Of a stretch of DNA of 64,000 nt, positions 1-9,300 are shown piece by piece. Position numbers and translations under genes: made by a program. Position 1 is the first letter of the stretch. Every line of letters starts with the position of its first letter. This DNA is from Chitinophagaceae bacterium UBA7600 (GTDB lineage: Bacteria; Bacteroidota; Bacteroidia; Chitinophagales; Chitinophagaceae): assembly GCA_002478885.1 (NCBI GenBank), contig DLKC01000039.1, positions 1 through 64,000 of the forward strand, in the 5' to 3' direction. The notes beneath the pieces were generated by a model. The model was not told where the DNA came from. It worked only from the letters and a program-made list of their open reading frames with translations, and did not search any database.

Positions 1-57
1 AACCTGAAACCTTCTGATCCGTAGTCAGATGCTCTATTCAGTTGAGCTACGCAGCCC
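1..57 (-). tRNA. tRNA-Arg (ACG), 3' end cut by window edge
   Basis: On the minus strand the sequence begins GGGCTGCGTAGCTCAACTGA, which gives a 7-nt acceptor strand, a D-arm with the AGCTCA...GAGC pairing and an anticodon stem TCTGA/TCAGA. The 7-nt loop is CTACGGA, so the anticodon is ACG (arginine, CGN codons after A34 to I editing). The T-arm begins with AGGTT and the rest of the T-arm and acceptor lies outside the window. A TATATTTG box lies about 20 nt upstream. Confidence 0.93.
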
Positions 58-76
58 TTTTTCCCATTTGGGGCTG

Positions 77-84
77 CAAATATA
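77..84 (-). promoter_or_regulatory. Bacteroidota -7 box for the tRNA
   Basis: TATATTTG on the minus strand matches the TAnnTTTG consensus of Bacteroidota primary sigma promoters. It is 20 nt before the mature tRNA 5' end, so transcription would start a little upstream of the tRNA. I see no clear TTTG -33 element. Confidence 0.5.
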
Positions 85-163
85 GGGGCTAAATTTAAAA
101 TTTGAAAATTAAAATACAGTCCTGTAAGTATGTTTTTTACGCGTTGCTGCATATGGCAATATC

Positions 164-217
164 GTACAAGAGTGCGACGCAAGTAAAGCTGCTACAACTA
201 CCGCTGCCGGGCTCAAG
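164..217 (-). repeat. Inverted-arm repeat, single arm, type A tip
   Basis: Tip GTACAAGAGTGCGACGCAAG at 164-183, followed by an arm ending GCCGGGCTCAAG just before the pcm stop codon. It is in reverse orientation (tip on the left). A forward partner, if there is one, would lie beyond the window start. Confidence 0.85.
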
Positions 218-219
218 AT

Positions 220-876
220 TTACCCATTCTTTCCGGTGAGCATGGGCACAAATGAGAAGGAATCAAAATACTCTTCGCTGTAGGTGCCATCTTCTTTCCT
301 GGTGATGCGGAGCATACGTTGGCTGCTTCCTTCGTCGACAGGGATGACCATGAAGCCGCCTGTTTTCATTTGCGCCACTAGCTTTGGGGGTATAAACGGT
401 GCCGCCGCTGTAATGATCACTTTGTCGAAAGGAGCGAAGGTTGGCAGGCCTTCGAACCCATCGCCATAAAAGAATTTGAGGTTGGGATATTTTAGCTTGA
501 AAATGAAATTCTTGTTTTCTTCGAATAATCTTTTTTGCCGCTCGATGGTGAAAACCCTTGCACCCATTTCGGCCAGCACGCTTGCCTGGTATGCGCTGCC
601 CGTTCCTATCTCTAGTATCTTCTCGTTGCGTTTTAGCTGCAATAGTTGTGTTTGATATGCAACCGTGTAAGGTTGTGATATGGTTTGCCCTTCGCCAATG
701 GGAAAAGCGCGGTCTTCGTATGCGATCTTATCGAACGCAGAGTCGAGAAAAAAATGCCTGGGTATTTGGTTGATGGCTCTTAAAACTTCTTCGTCTGTGA
801 TGCCTTTGTTTCGTAAAACTGTAACCAGTTGATTTCTTAGTCCTTTATGTTGGTATGTATCGTCGTACTTTCTCAT
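220..876 (-). CDS. pcm: Protein-L-isoaspartate O-methyltransferase
   Basis: This enzyme uses S-adenosylmethionine to methylate isoaspartyl residues in aged proteins and so starts their repair in the cytoplasm. The 218-residue protein has the usual family length. The substrate/SAM region GQTISQPYTVA lies at about 63-73 and the Rossmann motif I LEIGTGSAYQAS at 88-99. A late GGFMVIPVDEG strand is typical of the family. The start codon is supported by a CAAATCTA (minus-strand TAGATTTG) promoter box only 7 nt upstream, which implies a very short or absent leader. Downstream, the stop codon abuts a dispersed repeat arm. The next upstream gene, the phosphohexomutase, has its own terminator. Confidence 0.93.
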   Translation of the reverse strand: MRKYDDTYQHKGLRNQLVTVLRNKGITDEEVLRAINQIPRHFFLDSAFDKIAYEDRAFPIGEGQTISQPYTVAYQTQLLQLKRNEKILEIGTGSAYQASVLAEMGARVFTIERQKRLFEENKNFIFKLKYPNLKFFYGDGFEGLPTFAPFDKVIITAAAPFIPPKLVAQMKTGGFMVIPVDEGSSQRMLRITRKEDGTYSEEYFDSFSFVPMLTGKNG

Positions 877-883
877 AACTGCG

Positions 884-891
884 CAAATCTA
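884..891 (-). promoter_or_regulatory. -7 box close to the pcm start
   Basis: TAGATTTG on the minus strand matches TAnnTTTG and ends 7 nt before the pcm ATG. Transcription from it would begin at or next to the start codon. No convincing -33 TTTG is visible. Confidence 0.45.
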
Positions 892-920
892 AACGGAATT
901 TAAATGTTTGCCTAGCGGCT

Positions 921-954
921 AATAAAAATGCCGTGAATTAAATATTCACGGCAT
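921..954 (-). terminator. Intrinsic terminator of the phosphohexomutase gene
   Basis: An 11-bp perfect stem, ATGCCGTGAAT paired with ATTCACGGCAT, is followed on the minus strand by TTTTTATT. It lies about 32 nt beyond the mutase stop codon. Confidence 0.8.
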
Positions 955-985
955 GTTAGGCAGGCTTTAATATCATTCGCATTAA

Positions 986-2713
986 TTATTTCAACTTCAT
1001 ATCATCGATCACGGCCTTGATGCGGCTCATGAGCATCGCATGTGTTTCATCGTACGCATCCTTGTTCGCCAGCTTGGTATTTACACTGAAATAGAATTTG
1101 ATCTTTGGTTCAGTTCCACTCGGACGGGCGGAGATTTTTGTGCCGTCTTCCAGCAAGAATTGTAGCACATTGCTTTTTGGCAGCGTTATATCCCATATTT
1201 CATTGACCACTAAATTTTTACCGACCTGCAACTGATAATCGAGTAAATGCACCACCCTAACACCATTGATCGTTGTCGGCGGATTATTGCGATAGCCCTG
1301 CATCATTTCAGCTATTTCTTCCTGTCCGCGCATACCTTTTTTGGTGATGCTGATAAGGTGCTCGAGGTAAAAATCGTATTGTACATACAGGTCGATTAGC
1401 TTGCTGAACAACGAACGCCCATGGCTTTTTTCGTACGCGGCCATTTCACAAAGGAGGGCCACGGCCGATACAGCATCTTTATCACGTACTTTATCGCCGA
1501 TCATCATACCAAAACTTTCTTCGCCACCTATTACATAATTTTCAACGCCTTCTTTTTCCTTGATCAATTCTGCGATCCATTTAAAGCCGGTAAGAACATC
1601 GTAACAGGCAACATTGTTTGCTTTGGCTACGTTATGGATCATATCGGTCGTAACAATTGTTTTTACTACCATGTCATTCGCACCGGCTATTCCTTTTGCT
1701 TTTCTTGCTTCCATCATGTAGCTGAATGCGAGTGCGGCAGTCTGATTACCATTCATTAAAACCCATTCACCTTTGTGATTTTTTACTCCAATGCCCACAC
1801 GGTCAGCATCGGGATCGGTTCCACAAAGAATATCGGCATCCATCTCTTTGGCCATTTTGAGACCCATACTCATTGCTTCGCTCTCCTCGGGGTTTGGATA
1901 TACAACCGTTGGAAAATTGCCATCAGGCGTACTTTGTGCTTCAACGATGCTCACATTGTCGAATCCGAATGCGGCGAGAACGCCCGGCACCAATTTTATA
2001 CCGGTGCCATGTATTGGAGTATAAACTATTTTTAAATCGTGCTGTTGTGCAATTACATCGGGATATACGCTCAATTCTTTTACCATCAGCGTATAAGCAG
2101 AATCAACATCGGCGCCTATCAAAGTAATATTTGCCTCGCCGCCGCTCCATTTCACATCATCGACACTAGTGATCGCTTCCACTTCACGTATTACATTTCT
2201 ATCGTGTGGCGGGACCAATTGTCCGCCATCGTTCCAATAAGCTTTGTAGCCATTGTATTCTTTCGGGTTGTGGCTTGCTGTGCAAACCACGCCGCCATTG
2301 CAGCCAAAGTGACGAATGGCGAAACTTAGTTCTGGTGTTGGCCTCAACGATTCAAACAAATACACTTTTATGCCGTTGGCAGCAAAAACATTGGCAGTTG
2401 TTTCGGCAAAGAAGCGGCTGTTGTTGCGGCTGTCATGTGCAACAGCCATTTTTATTTCAGTACCATCAAAATTTTTCTTCAGGTAGTTGGCAAAACCCTG
2501 GGTACACATACCAACAGTGTATCTATTAATGCGGTTGGTGCCAACGCCCATAATGCCCCGTAAGCCACCCGTACCAAACTCAAGATTCTGGTAGAACGAT
2601 TCTACCAATTCATCAGGACTCTCTTTTTGCAAACGAAGTATCTCATCTTTTGTCGATTGATCATAGCTGCCGTTGAGCCAAGTATTAACTTTCGATTGTA
2701 TTGCTGCATCCAT
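986..2713 (-). CDS. Phosphoglucomutase/phosphomannomutase family phosphohexomutase
   Basis: This cytoplasmic enzyme interconverts hexose 1- and 6-phosphates, probably glucose-1-P and glucose-6-P, linking glycolysis to GlgC and sugar nucleotide synthesis. The 575-residue protein has all four alpha-D-phosphohexomutase landmarks. These are the phosphoserine loop TASHNP at 145-150, the Mg-binding loop DPDADR at 300-305, the sugar-binding loop GGEESFG at 396-402, and the C-terminal phosphate loop RPSGTEPKIKF near 535. The length fits the PGM2-like branch found in Bacteroidota. Exact substrate preference cannot be read from sequence. The gene stands alone and ends in a strong terminator. Confidence 0.93.
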   Translation of the reverse strand: MDAAIQSKVNTWLNGSYDQSTKDEILRLQKESPDELVESFYQNLEFGTGGLRGIMGVGTNRINRYTVGMCTQGFANYLKKNFDGTEIKMAVAHDSRNNSRFFAETTANVFAANGIKVYLFESLRPTPELSFAIRHFGCNGGVVCTASHNPKEYNGYKAYWNDGGQLVPPHDRNVIREVEAITSVDDVKWSGGEANITLIGADVDSAYTLMVKELSVYPDVIAQQHDLKIVYTPIHGTGIKLVPGVLAAFGFDNVSIVEAQSTPDGNFPTVVYPNPEESEAMSMGLKMAKEMDADILCGTDPDADRVGIGVKNHKGEWVLMNGNQTAALAFSYMMEARKAKGIAGANDMVVKTIVTTDMIHNVAKANNVACYDVLTGFKWIAELIKEKEGVENYVIGGEESFGMMIGDKVRDKDAVSAVALLCEMAAYEKSHGRSLFSKLIDLYVQYDFYLEHLISITKKGMRGQEEIAEMMQGYRNNPPTTINGVRVVHLLDYQLQVGKNLVVNEIWDITLPKSNVLQFLLEDGTKISARPSGTEPKIKFYFSVNTKLANKDAYDETHAMLMSRIKAVIDDMKLK

Positions 2714-2840
2714 ATTGTAAGCATTTTAGATTGGAACGACAAGTTTAAGTATAAATAATGATTTCTAGCATGGAAATTCAACCGGCCGGGGCTTAGGTTA
2801 CTCCCGGGCTATTTACTCGTGCCGATTGTTCAGGCAAGGA

Positions 2841-3341
2841 CTATTCGATATAGGCTCCGGCAATTTCTGAGCCTTTAATTTCTACATCAATATGATCCTG
2901 CATGGTGGTGGCGAGAGAAAGCCCCACATAATCAGGTTTTACAGGATAAAGTTTATGCATGCGTTCAATAAGCACCAGCGTTTGAATTCTCCTTGGTTGA
3001 AAATTGAGCAATGGTTTTAACGCATAAAGCATGGTTTTACCGCTGTTGCTCACATCGTCTATAAGAATAATGTTCTTGTCGTTAAAGTCGATGTCTTCGC
3101 TTAATGTAAAATCTTTTGGCAAGTGTTTGTCGAACGACATGGAAATTATTTTCACCGGTACATCCAGGTAAGGTTGCAGCAAGGCACCTATTTTTTCTGC
3201 CAGGGCAAAACCGCTGTTGCGAATGCCGATAAGAATCAGGGAGGCATTGTCGCCGCTCAGGTGTTCTGCAACCTCCAGCGCAAGGCGTTGAAGCTTTTGT
3301 TCTATAACTTCTTTATCAAGGATATTTTTCGATCTGTTCAT
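2841..3341 (-). CDS. Phosphoribosyltransferase family protein (PyrR-like)
   Basis: The 166-residue protein has the type I phosphoribosyltransferase fold signature, with a PRPP-binding loop IILIDDVSNSGKT at about 91-103. The general architecture resembles PyrR or hypoxanthine phosphoribosyltransferase. PyrR proteins regulate pyrimidine genes and have weak uracil phosphoribosyltransferase activity, but no pyrimidine gene is adjacent here, so neither role is assigned. Both flanks are non-coding: a 127-bp gap to the mutase and a repeat pair on the upstream side. Confidence 0.8.
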   Translation of the reverse strand: MNRSKNILDKEVIEQKLQRLALEVAEHLSGDNASLILIGIRNSGFALAEKIGALLQPYLDVPVKIISMSFDKHLPKDFTLSEDIDFNDKNIILIDDVSNSGKTMLYALKPLLNFQPRRIQTLVLIERMHKLYPVKPDYVGLSLATTMQDHIDVEIKGSEIAGAYIE

Positions 3342-3393
3342 ACCTATAGCTTAGGGCATAAATGTACAAACCAAAACGATTGGAGCGTAAGTG

Positions 3394-3586
3394 ATTTTTT
3401 TGTGGCCGGCACTAACACACTACTCAGCTTTACTTGCGTCGCACCCTTGTACTGTAGAAACTCTGCGTGGCTGTTGATGAGTGCAGGAATATCTTTTATT
3501 AGTCAGGGTTTGCTGCTTATGGCTTAACTGTATAAGTGTGCGACGCAACAGGCGATGCCATTTTGCTGAAGTCGGGCACAAAAATA
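3394..3586. repeat. Inverted-arm repeat, compact pair (A/A)
   Basis: The forward arm starts with a T-run and GGCCGGC and ends in tip CTTGCGTCGCACCCTTGTAC (3433-3452). The reverse arm starts with tip GTATAAGTGTGCGACGCAAC (3530-3549) and ends GTCGGGCACAAAAA. The 77-bp spacer is unrelated to the spacers of other copies. Confidence 0.88.
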
Positions 3587-3653
3587 TAAACCATGCGCTT
3601 AACCCTGTTCTGCAAGTGAACAAAGCTTTACCTTAGCAGCATAAGCTTTTGAT

Positions 3654-4985
3654 ATGGACATTATTTTACAGGTACTGTTTGTTGCTTTAGCGGCTGTGGC
3701 AGTTTGGCTGTTCAGTAAAAAAGTGAAGGAAATAAAACGCAATATTAATCTAGGTTGCGATGAGCAGGTAAACGACCAGCCTGCGCAGCGTTGGCGTAAT
3801 GTTTTGCTGCTTGCATTTGGGCAGAAGAAAATGTTCAAGAACCCGCTTGTTGCGTTGATGCATTTTGTTATTTATGCTGGGTTTATCATTATTAATATTG
3901 AAGTGCTGGAGATAGTGCTTGATGGAATATTTGGCACACATCGTTTGTTTACCGGGTTATTACCGATGGGTTTATATTCATTTCTCATTAATGCATTCGA
4001 GGTGCTTGCGGTTGGCGTGTTAACGGTGTGTGTGATCTTTTTGCTACGAAGAGATATTTTGAAACTCAAACGTTTCATCAGCAAAGACCTTGATGGCTGG
4101 CCACGCAGCGATGCGAACTATATTCTTACTACAGAGATATTGCTAATGTCGTTGTTCCTTACGATGAATGCCTGCGACACTTTGCTGCAGCAAAGAGGCT
4201 ACGGGCATTATGGCGGACATGTGACAGGCGATTTCATTTTTTCGTCATTGATGCACCCTCTGATTGGCGGAATGAGTAACGGTTCATTAGAAGCGCTTGA
4301 AAGAACCTGTTGGTGGCTTCATATTACGGGCATATTTGCTTTTCTAAATTACCTGCCATACTCGAAGCATTTGCATATTCTGCTGGCGTTTCCTAACGCC
4401 TACTATGCTCCACTGGAGCCGCATGGCAAAATGCGCAATATGCCCGAGATTCAAAGAGAAGTTTTATATGCGATGCAGCCTGAGATTATTCCAGCGGATG
4501 CATCGGCGGCGGAGACTCACAAAAAATTCGGTGCAAGGGATGTATTCGATCTGCGATGGAAAAATTTGCTTGACGCCTATAGTTGCACTGAATGTGGAAG
4601 ATGCAGTGCTGCCTGTCCGGCCAATCTTACGGGAAAGTTGCTTAGCCCCCGCACTATAATGATGAAGACAAGAGATCGGGTGGAAGCAATTGGTAAAAAC
4701 TTAAATGCCAATGGCGAATTTAAAGACGATGGCAAAACCTTGCTTCGTGATTATATTTCAGAAGAAGAATTGCGGGCCTGCACCACTTGTAATGCATGCG
4801 TTGAAGAATGCCCTGTAAGCATAAGTCCGCTAGATATTATTCTGCAATTGCGCCGTTATTTGGTGATGGAAGAAAGTAATGCCCCTCAAGAATGGAACAG
4901 CATGTTTAGCAACACTGAAAATAATTTTGCCCCATGGAAACTGGCGCCAGATGATAGAGACAAATGGGCCGAAGAAATGGTTTAG
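3654..4985 (+). CDS. Membrane-anchored (Fe-S)-binding oxidoreductase subunit, HdrC/GlpC-like
   Basis: The 443-residue protein has about five hydrophobic membrane segments in its first 245 residues (roughly 3-22, 63-88, 105-130, 158-176, 218-235). A soluble tail follows with two 4Fe-4S clusters: C311, C314, C317, C321 (CTECGRCSAACP) and C376, C379, C382, C386 (CTTCNACVEECP). This combines a membrane part with a HdrC-like ferredoxin domain and suggests electron transfer between a membrane carrier and a soluble partner. Related Bacteroidota genes are usually followed by a cysteine-rich CCG-domain partner gene. Here the next gene is convergent and overlaps by 4 bp, so the partner is missing from this locus. 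Substrate unknown. Confidence 0.85.
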   Translation: MDIILQVLFVALAAVAVWLFSKKVKEIKRNINLGCDEQVNDQPAQRWRNVLLLAFGQKKMFKNPLVALMHFVIYAGFIIINIEVLEIVLDGIFGTHRLFTGLLPMGLYSFLINAFEVLAVGVLTVCVIFLLRRDILKLKRFISKDLDGWPRSDANYILTTEILLMSLFLTMNACDTLLQQRGYGHYGGHVTGDFIFSSLMHPLIGGMSNGSLEALERTCWWLHITGIFAFLNYLPYSKHLHILLAFPNAYYAPLEPHGKMRNMPEIQREVLYAMQPEIIPADASAAETHKKFGARDVFDLRWKNLLDAYSCTECGRCSAACPANLTGKLLSPRTIMMKTRDRVEAIGKNLNANGEFKDDGKTLLRDYISEEELRACTTCNACVEECPVSISPLDIILQLRRYLVMEESNAPQEWNSMFSNTENNFAPWKLAPDDRDKWAEEMV

Positions 4986-6028
4986 TCATGTCCGGCAATA
5001 TAATTTTCCAATTCTTTTTTTATGGCAATACCAAGACCGGGTTTGTTGCTGATATTTACATTTCCAAAGTCGTATTGTATGCCTGTTGCGATGTCTTCTT
5101 TTAAAAGCAATGGCCCGTCCATATCAACGAAGTCAAGCTGGGGTAGAAAATGTGCAATAGCGGCGCTTCCGATCGTGCATTCATTCATACAGCCCATCAT
5201 CACGTTCATGCCAAGTGTTCTTGCTTTATTGATCATGCGCTGAGCAGGGGTAATGCCGCTGCATTTTGTAAGTTTAATATTGATACCATGAAAGTGTTGA
5301 TGGCATTTTTCAACATCTTGTTCGAACACACAACTCTCATCTGCGAACAAAGGCAAAGGCGATTTTTCGTACAGAATTTTCATGCCGCCCCAATCATCTT
5401 TTGCAAGCGGTTGTTCTATCATTTCAACGCCAAGCTCCTTTAGCAGCGGAATTTTTCGAATTGCTGTTTCCGTCGACCAGCCTGCGTTTGCGTCGACGCG
5501 AAAAATGGCATCTGTATGTTTTCGCAGTGCTTCTATTGTTTCAATGTCGTTATCTGTACCCACTTTTATTTTATAGATCGGCCATGGTGTGGCCTTCATT
5601 TTTGCGACCATGTTTTCGATTGAATCGATGCCGATGGTGTAATCGGTTATCGGTGTGTTTTGCCATCGTGAATTCCAGAGTCTATATAAAGGCTGTTGTT
5701 TCATTTTGCCGAAAAGGTCCCAACATGCCATATCCAGCGCGCAAACTAAAAACGGGTTTTGGGGAAACAAATGATGCAGGTAATGCCAGTAACGTTCAGG
5801 TTCGGTGAGTGCAAATTTTTCTACCATCTTTTTCCTGCTTTCCAGGTCGGCAGCCATTTGCTCTACGCTTATGTTGTAATACGTTATGGCAGGTGCTTCG
5901 CCATAGCCAATAAACGGCCCGAGTTGCAGCGAAACGATGAGCGCCGGCTGATGCGTTTTTGTACGCCCGCCGGAAATGGTAAAGGGGTATTGAAACGGAA
6001 GATTCGTTATATAATATTGCAGTTTCAT
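4982..6028 (-). CDS. Dipeptide epimerase, enolase superfamily (L-Ala-D/L-Glu type)
   Basis: It probably epimerises the second residue of dipeptides such as L-Ala-D-Glu released from peptidoglycan, allowing recycling. Numbered from the preferred ATG (348 aa), it has the enolase-superfamily catalytic set: YKIKVG with K153/K155, metal ligands D179 (VDANAGW), E205 (IEQPL) and D230 (ADES), and KLTK at 252-255. This is the muconate-lactonising subgroup pattern used by dipeptide epimerases. An in-frame ATG 21 bp further upstream (6049) would add seven residues (MALSLFA) that look unlike the family N-terminus, so I chose 6028. Exact dipeptide specificity is uncertain. It converges on the Fe-S gene with overlapping stop codons. 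Confidence 0.87.
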   Translation of the reverse strand: MKLQYYITNLPFQYPFTISGGRTKTHQPALIVSLQLGPFIGYGEAPAITYYNISVEQMAADLESRKKMVEKFALTEPERYWHYLHHLFPQNPFLVCALDMACWDLFGKMKQQPLYRLWNSRWQNTPITDYTIGIDSIENMVAKMKATPWPIYKIKVGTDNDIETIEALRKHTDAIFRVDANAGWSTETAIRKIPLLKELGVEMIEQPLAKDDWGGMKILYEKSPLPLFADESCVFEQDVEKCHQHFHGINIKLTKCSGITPAQRMINKARTLGMNVMMGCMNECTIGSAAIAHFLPQLDFVDMDGPLLLKEDIATGIQYDFGNVNISNKPGLGIAIKKELENYIAGHD

Positions 6029-6087
6029 TGCGAATAAAGATAAAGCCATCCTTTTTTAAGAATGGCTTTAAAGTAATGTAAATATAT

Positions 6088-6308
6088 TTTTTTGAACCCG
6101 GCTTCTGTACTGCTATGATGCTTTGCTTGCGTCGCACTCTTGTGCTGTAGCAAATAAGTCAGAAAAAAGCAGGTTTAAAATCCTCACACTTTTCACGATT
6201 GTAAAAAGTGCTCTCGGTTTTTCCCGGTATTGCTGACTTCCGGAACTAATTGTACAAGAGTGCGACGCAAGAGGCGATGCTATGCACTCTGCTGTCGGGT
6301 AAATAAAA
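6088..6308. repeat. Inverted-arm repeat, compact pair (A/A), best-preserved copy
   Basis: The forward arm begins TTTTTTGAACCCGGCTTCTG and ends in tip CTTGCGTCGCACTCTTGTGC (6126-6145). The reverse arm starts with tip GTACAAGAGTGCGACGCAAG (6252-6271), followed by AGGCGATGCTATGCACTCTG and GTCGGGTAAATAAAA. The two arms are imperfect reverse complements over about 50 nt with a 106-bp spacer. The right end stops 3 bp before the malQ stop codon. Confidence 0.92.
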
Positions 6309-6311
6309 AAA

Positions 6312-9300
6312 TTATGCCCTACCGCTTAGTTTTACCAGGTTGCCGAGTTCCTTGTTAAACTCATCGGCCTTGTTGAGATCTTCGAGTGTTAAGTGCATCC
6401 TGTAGTTCCAGTAATGTTTTGAATTAGCTGGAACATTAATGCGTTCTTCGTGCGGGTTTGGCCTACGAATTTTTACATCGCTTCCAAGAATATCCTGCAA
6501 TTGAAAGATGCTCCACATGGCCGGCGAATATAGGTGCTGCACTACGATCGCCTTGTTAACCCATGCATCGCAGAAATAGGGCGCGTCGCCCCATTGCCCG
6601 AGATCGTTATTATAGAATTGCTGTGTTTTCTCCCGGTCTTCTTCCCACCAGCCGCGAATGGTGCTCATGTCATGTGTTGACGGCGTTACCACGCTCATGT
6701 AAGGTGCATCTGCCGGATGGAAGAAAGTGCGTTTCGGGTCTTTCGGCATACGCTGGATTTCGAGGCTGAGTATGCCCGTTTGCCGCATTACTTCGGGAAC
6801 GCAACCCGGAACAAGGCCGAGATCTTCGCCGCAGACAAGCATGTTGGTTGCACGCTTTAGCGCTGGTAATTTTTGCATCGCCTGGTAGCTCCAGAAATTA
6901 TCCTGGCGACGGAAGAAGTAATCGATATAAAGCTCTTTTAGTTGATGCTGTGTGCCTCCATCGAGGTGCTGGAAAGAAATGGTGCCTTCCATGCCGAAGC
7001 GAAAATGAAATTGTTTGCCTTGTGAACCGGGCACTTCGAAAAGAATAACATTTGAAGTAAGTGAAAGCAATTCTTTTTTGAGCCACTGGTTGTGCTGGGT
7101 ATCTTCCTGCCACGAAAAGTAATTTTCAATAAGCCGCTGTGTTGAAAATTCTGGTTTGAAACGGAACCGGTTAAAGCCATCGTAATTGAGGAAATTTTCC
7201 AGTACATATCCAAGTTGATCGCCGAATTTTTCGCTCAACAATTCTTCTGTTATATATGGCAGGCAAAACCTGTTATAGTCGAACCATATATTCCTTTCAC
7301 GGAATTCGTTGATATGTACAGCAATGGCTGGTTCAAAATGACCCATGATCCCTTCTACCGACTCGAGCGGAATACTCCATATGCGGAAGAATCCAAGTAT
7401 GTGATCAATTCTGAATGCATCGAAATAGTAACTCATTTGTTCGAAACGCTGTTTCCACCAGGCGAAACCATTCTTTTTCATTTGCTCCCAATTGTAAGTA
7501 GGAAACCCCCAGTTCTGGCCTGTAATTGCAAAATCATCTGGTGGCGCGCCTGCCTGGAAATTCATGTGATACAATTCGGGTTGTTGCCATGCATCAGCAC
7601 CATAGCGGTAGATGCCAATTGGGATATCGCCTTTAACTACTATGCCATTTTCATGGGCATAATTTGTTGCATCTTTTAGTTGAACATGCAGGTAATACTG
7701 AACGAAGAAATGAATGGCAACCTGATCAAAAACCGGGTTATCTGCAGAAAGCAATTGCATGGTTTCGCCTTCAGCATATGTTTTATTGGTTGGCCAGATG
7801 GTAAAATCGGCTGTATTGTATTTGTCTCTTAAATAGCAAAAGATCGCATAGGGAACAAGCCAGTGCCTGTTGGTGTCAAAGTATGCTTTGTATGCTGCAG
7901 ACGTGAACAGTGCGTCTTTTTGTAACGGGTAAAGTTGTTTTAACACCTGCCATTTAAGTTTATTGACTGCTGTGTAGTCAACCGTATCCAGTTTGTTTAA
8001 TTTGCGAAGATCTTCGGCAATAGCTTCTACAATATGTTTGTTTGCTGGCTCTGTGGCTTGCCACAAGTTAATATACATCGGGTGCAATGCAAACGCCGAG
8101 ATCGCCGCATATGGGTAAGAATCCAGGTAAGTATTGGTGGCCGTAGTGTCATTTATTGGAAGTATCTGTATTAATTTAAGGCCGGTTTGCTTTGCCCAGT
8201 CAACCATCAGTTTTATATCTGCAAATTCGCCGCAGCCACCGCTATAAGCGGATCGCAGACTAAACACAGGGATTGCTATGCCGGCTCCTTTAAAGCCGGT
8301 AGAAGGTAAAACAACTAAGCCATCATTAACGATCGTCTTTTTGTTTTTTACCGCGGTATCGAAAAGCATTCTGTTGTTACCATCTTCGTAGCGCACTACT
8401 TTTTGCGCAGCTACGTCGTAAACACCATACTTGTAATAGAGAGGAAAATTTGCCTTAGAGAGATTCACGTTAATAGTGAAGCAATCATCTGTTGTCTTGC
8501 GTCCCATGATGAGCGACTTACTTTCATCCCAGCCACCGAGTTCTTTGGCATTGCCAAGTATAAAGAGTGTTTGCCCTTTCAAAAGTAGCGGCGATTTAAC
8601 TTTGAAAGTATGCGTGAATGTTTTGGAGGAATTATTTTCAACCGCAGTATAGTTTGTCTTCAATAAAACGTTTTTAAAAGGCTCGCTGTAAAAAGCATTT
8701 TCAAAATAACCTGCGAAATTCCATGAATCGATGATCATCGTTTCTTCAGCGCTTACCGATGCCGTGGTAATAACCTTGTCACCACCCCAGTCAAAGGAAA
8801 CCGATCCATCTTCACTCTTCAAAAGGTAGTTGTAAACGATGCCTCCTGCAGGAATCATTGCGGTGTCTACCTCCAATGCTGCAGACCATAATTCATCACT
8901 CAGGTACTGCATTGGTAAAGCCTTTTCAATATCACCGTTGCCAAACAAAGGATGGTTTGCGGTTATAAAAAGTGATTGACCAACGATTGTATGAAAGCGC
9001 ACGAAGAAAATAACCTTGTGTACTGCAACTGCTTTTTTATTTTTTCCTGTGACTAGCGCCTCTTTTTTAGCTGGTGCTTTTTTTACAGTAGCAGCGGTTT
9101 TTTTTGCCGCCACGGTCGAGTCATTGTCAGCTTGGAGCACTTCAACTTTATGATCTGCTGGTGTTGCCTTTTTGTTTTTTGCGGCTTTGCTTTTAATGCC
9201 ATTTGCCATAGTCTTGGGAGTGGCTTTCTCCACGACTTTTTCGTCGTTTACAGCAATGGTAGTTTCCAGGGTGGCCGCTTTCTTTTTACCTGCATTTTTT

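Noticed and set aside
2714..2840. GC-rich CCGGCCGGGG segment as another repeat arm
   Set aside because: It has CCGG text but no tip or arm order, so I could not support it as a family member.
3420..3623. Minus-strand frame across the repeat pair
   Set aside because: It consists of repeat sequence and has no family resemblance.
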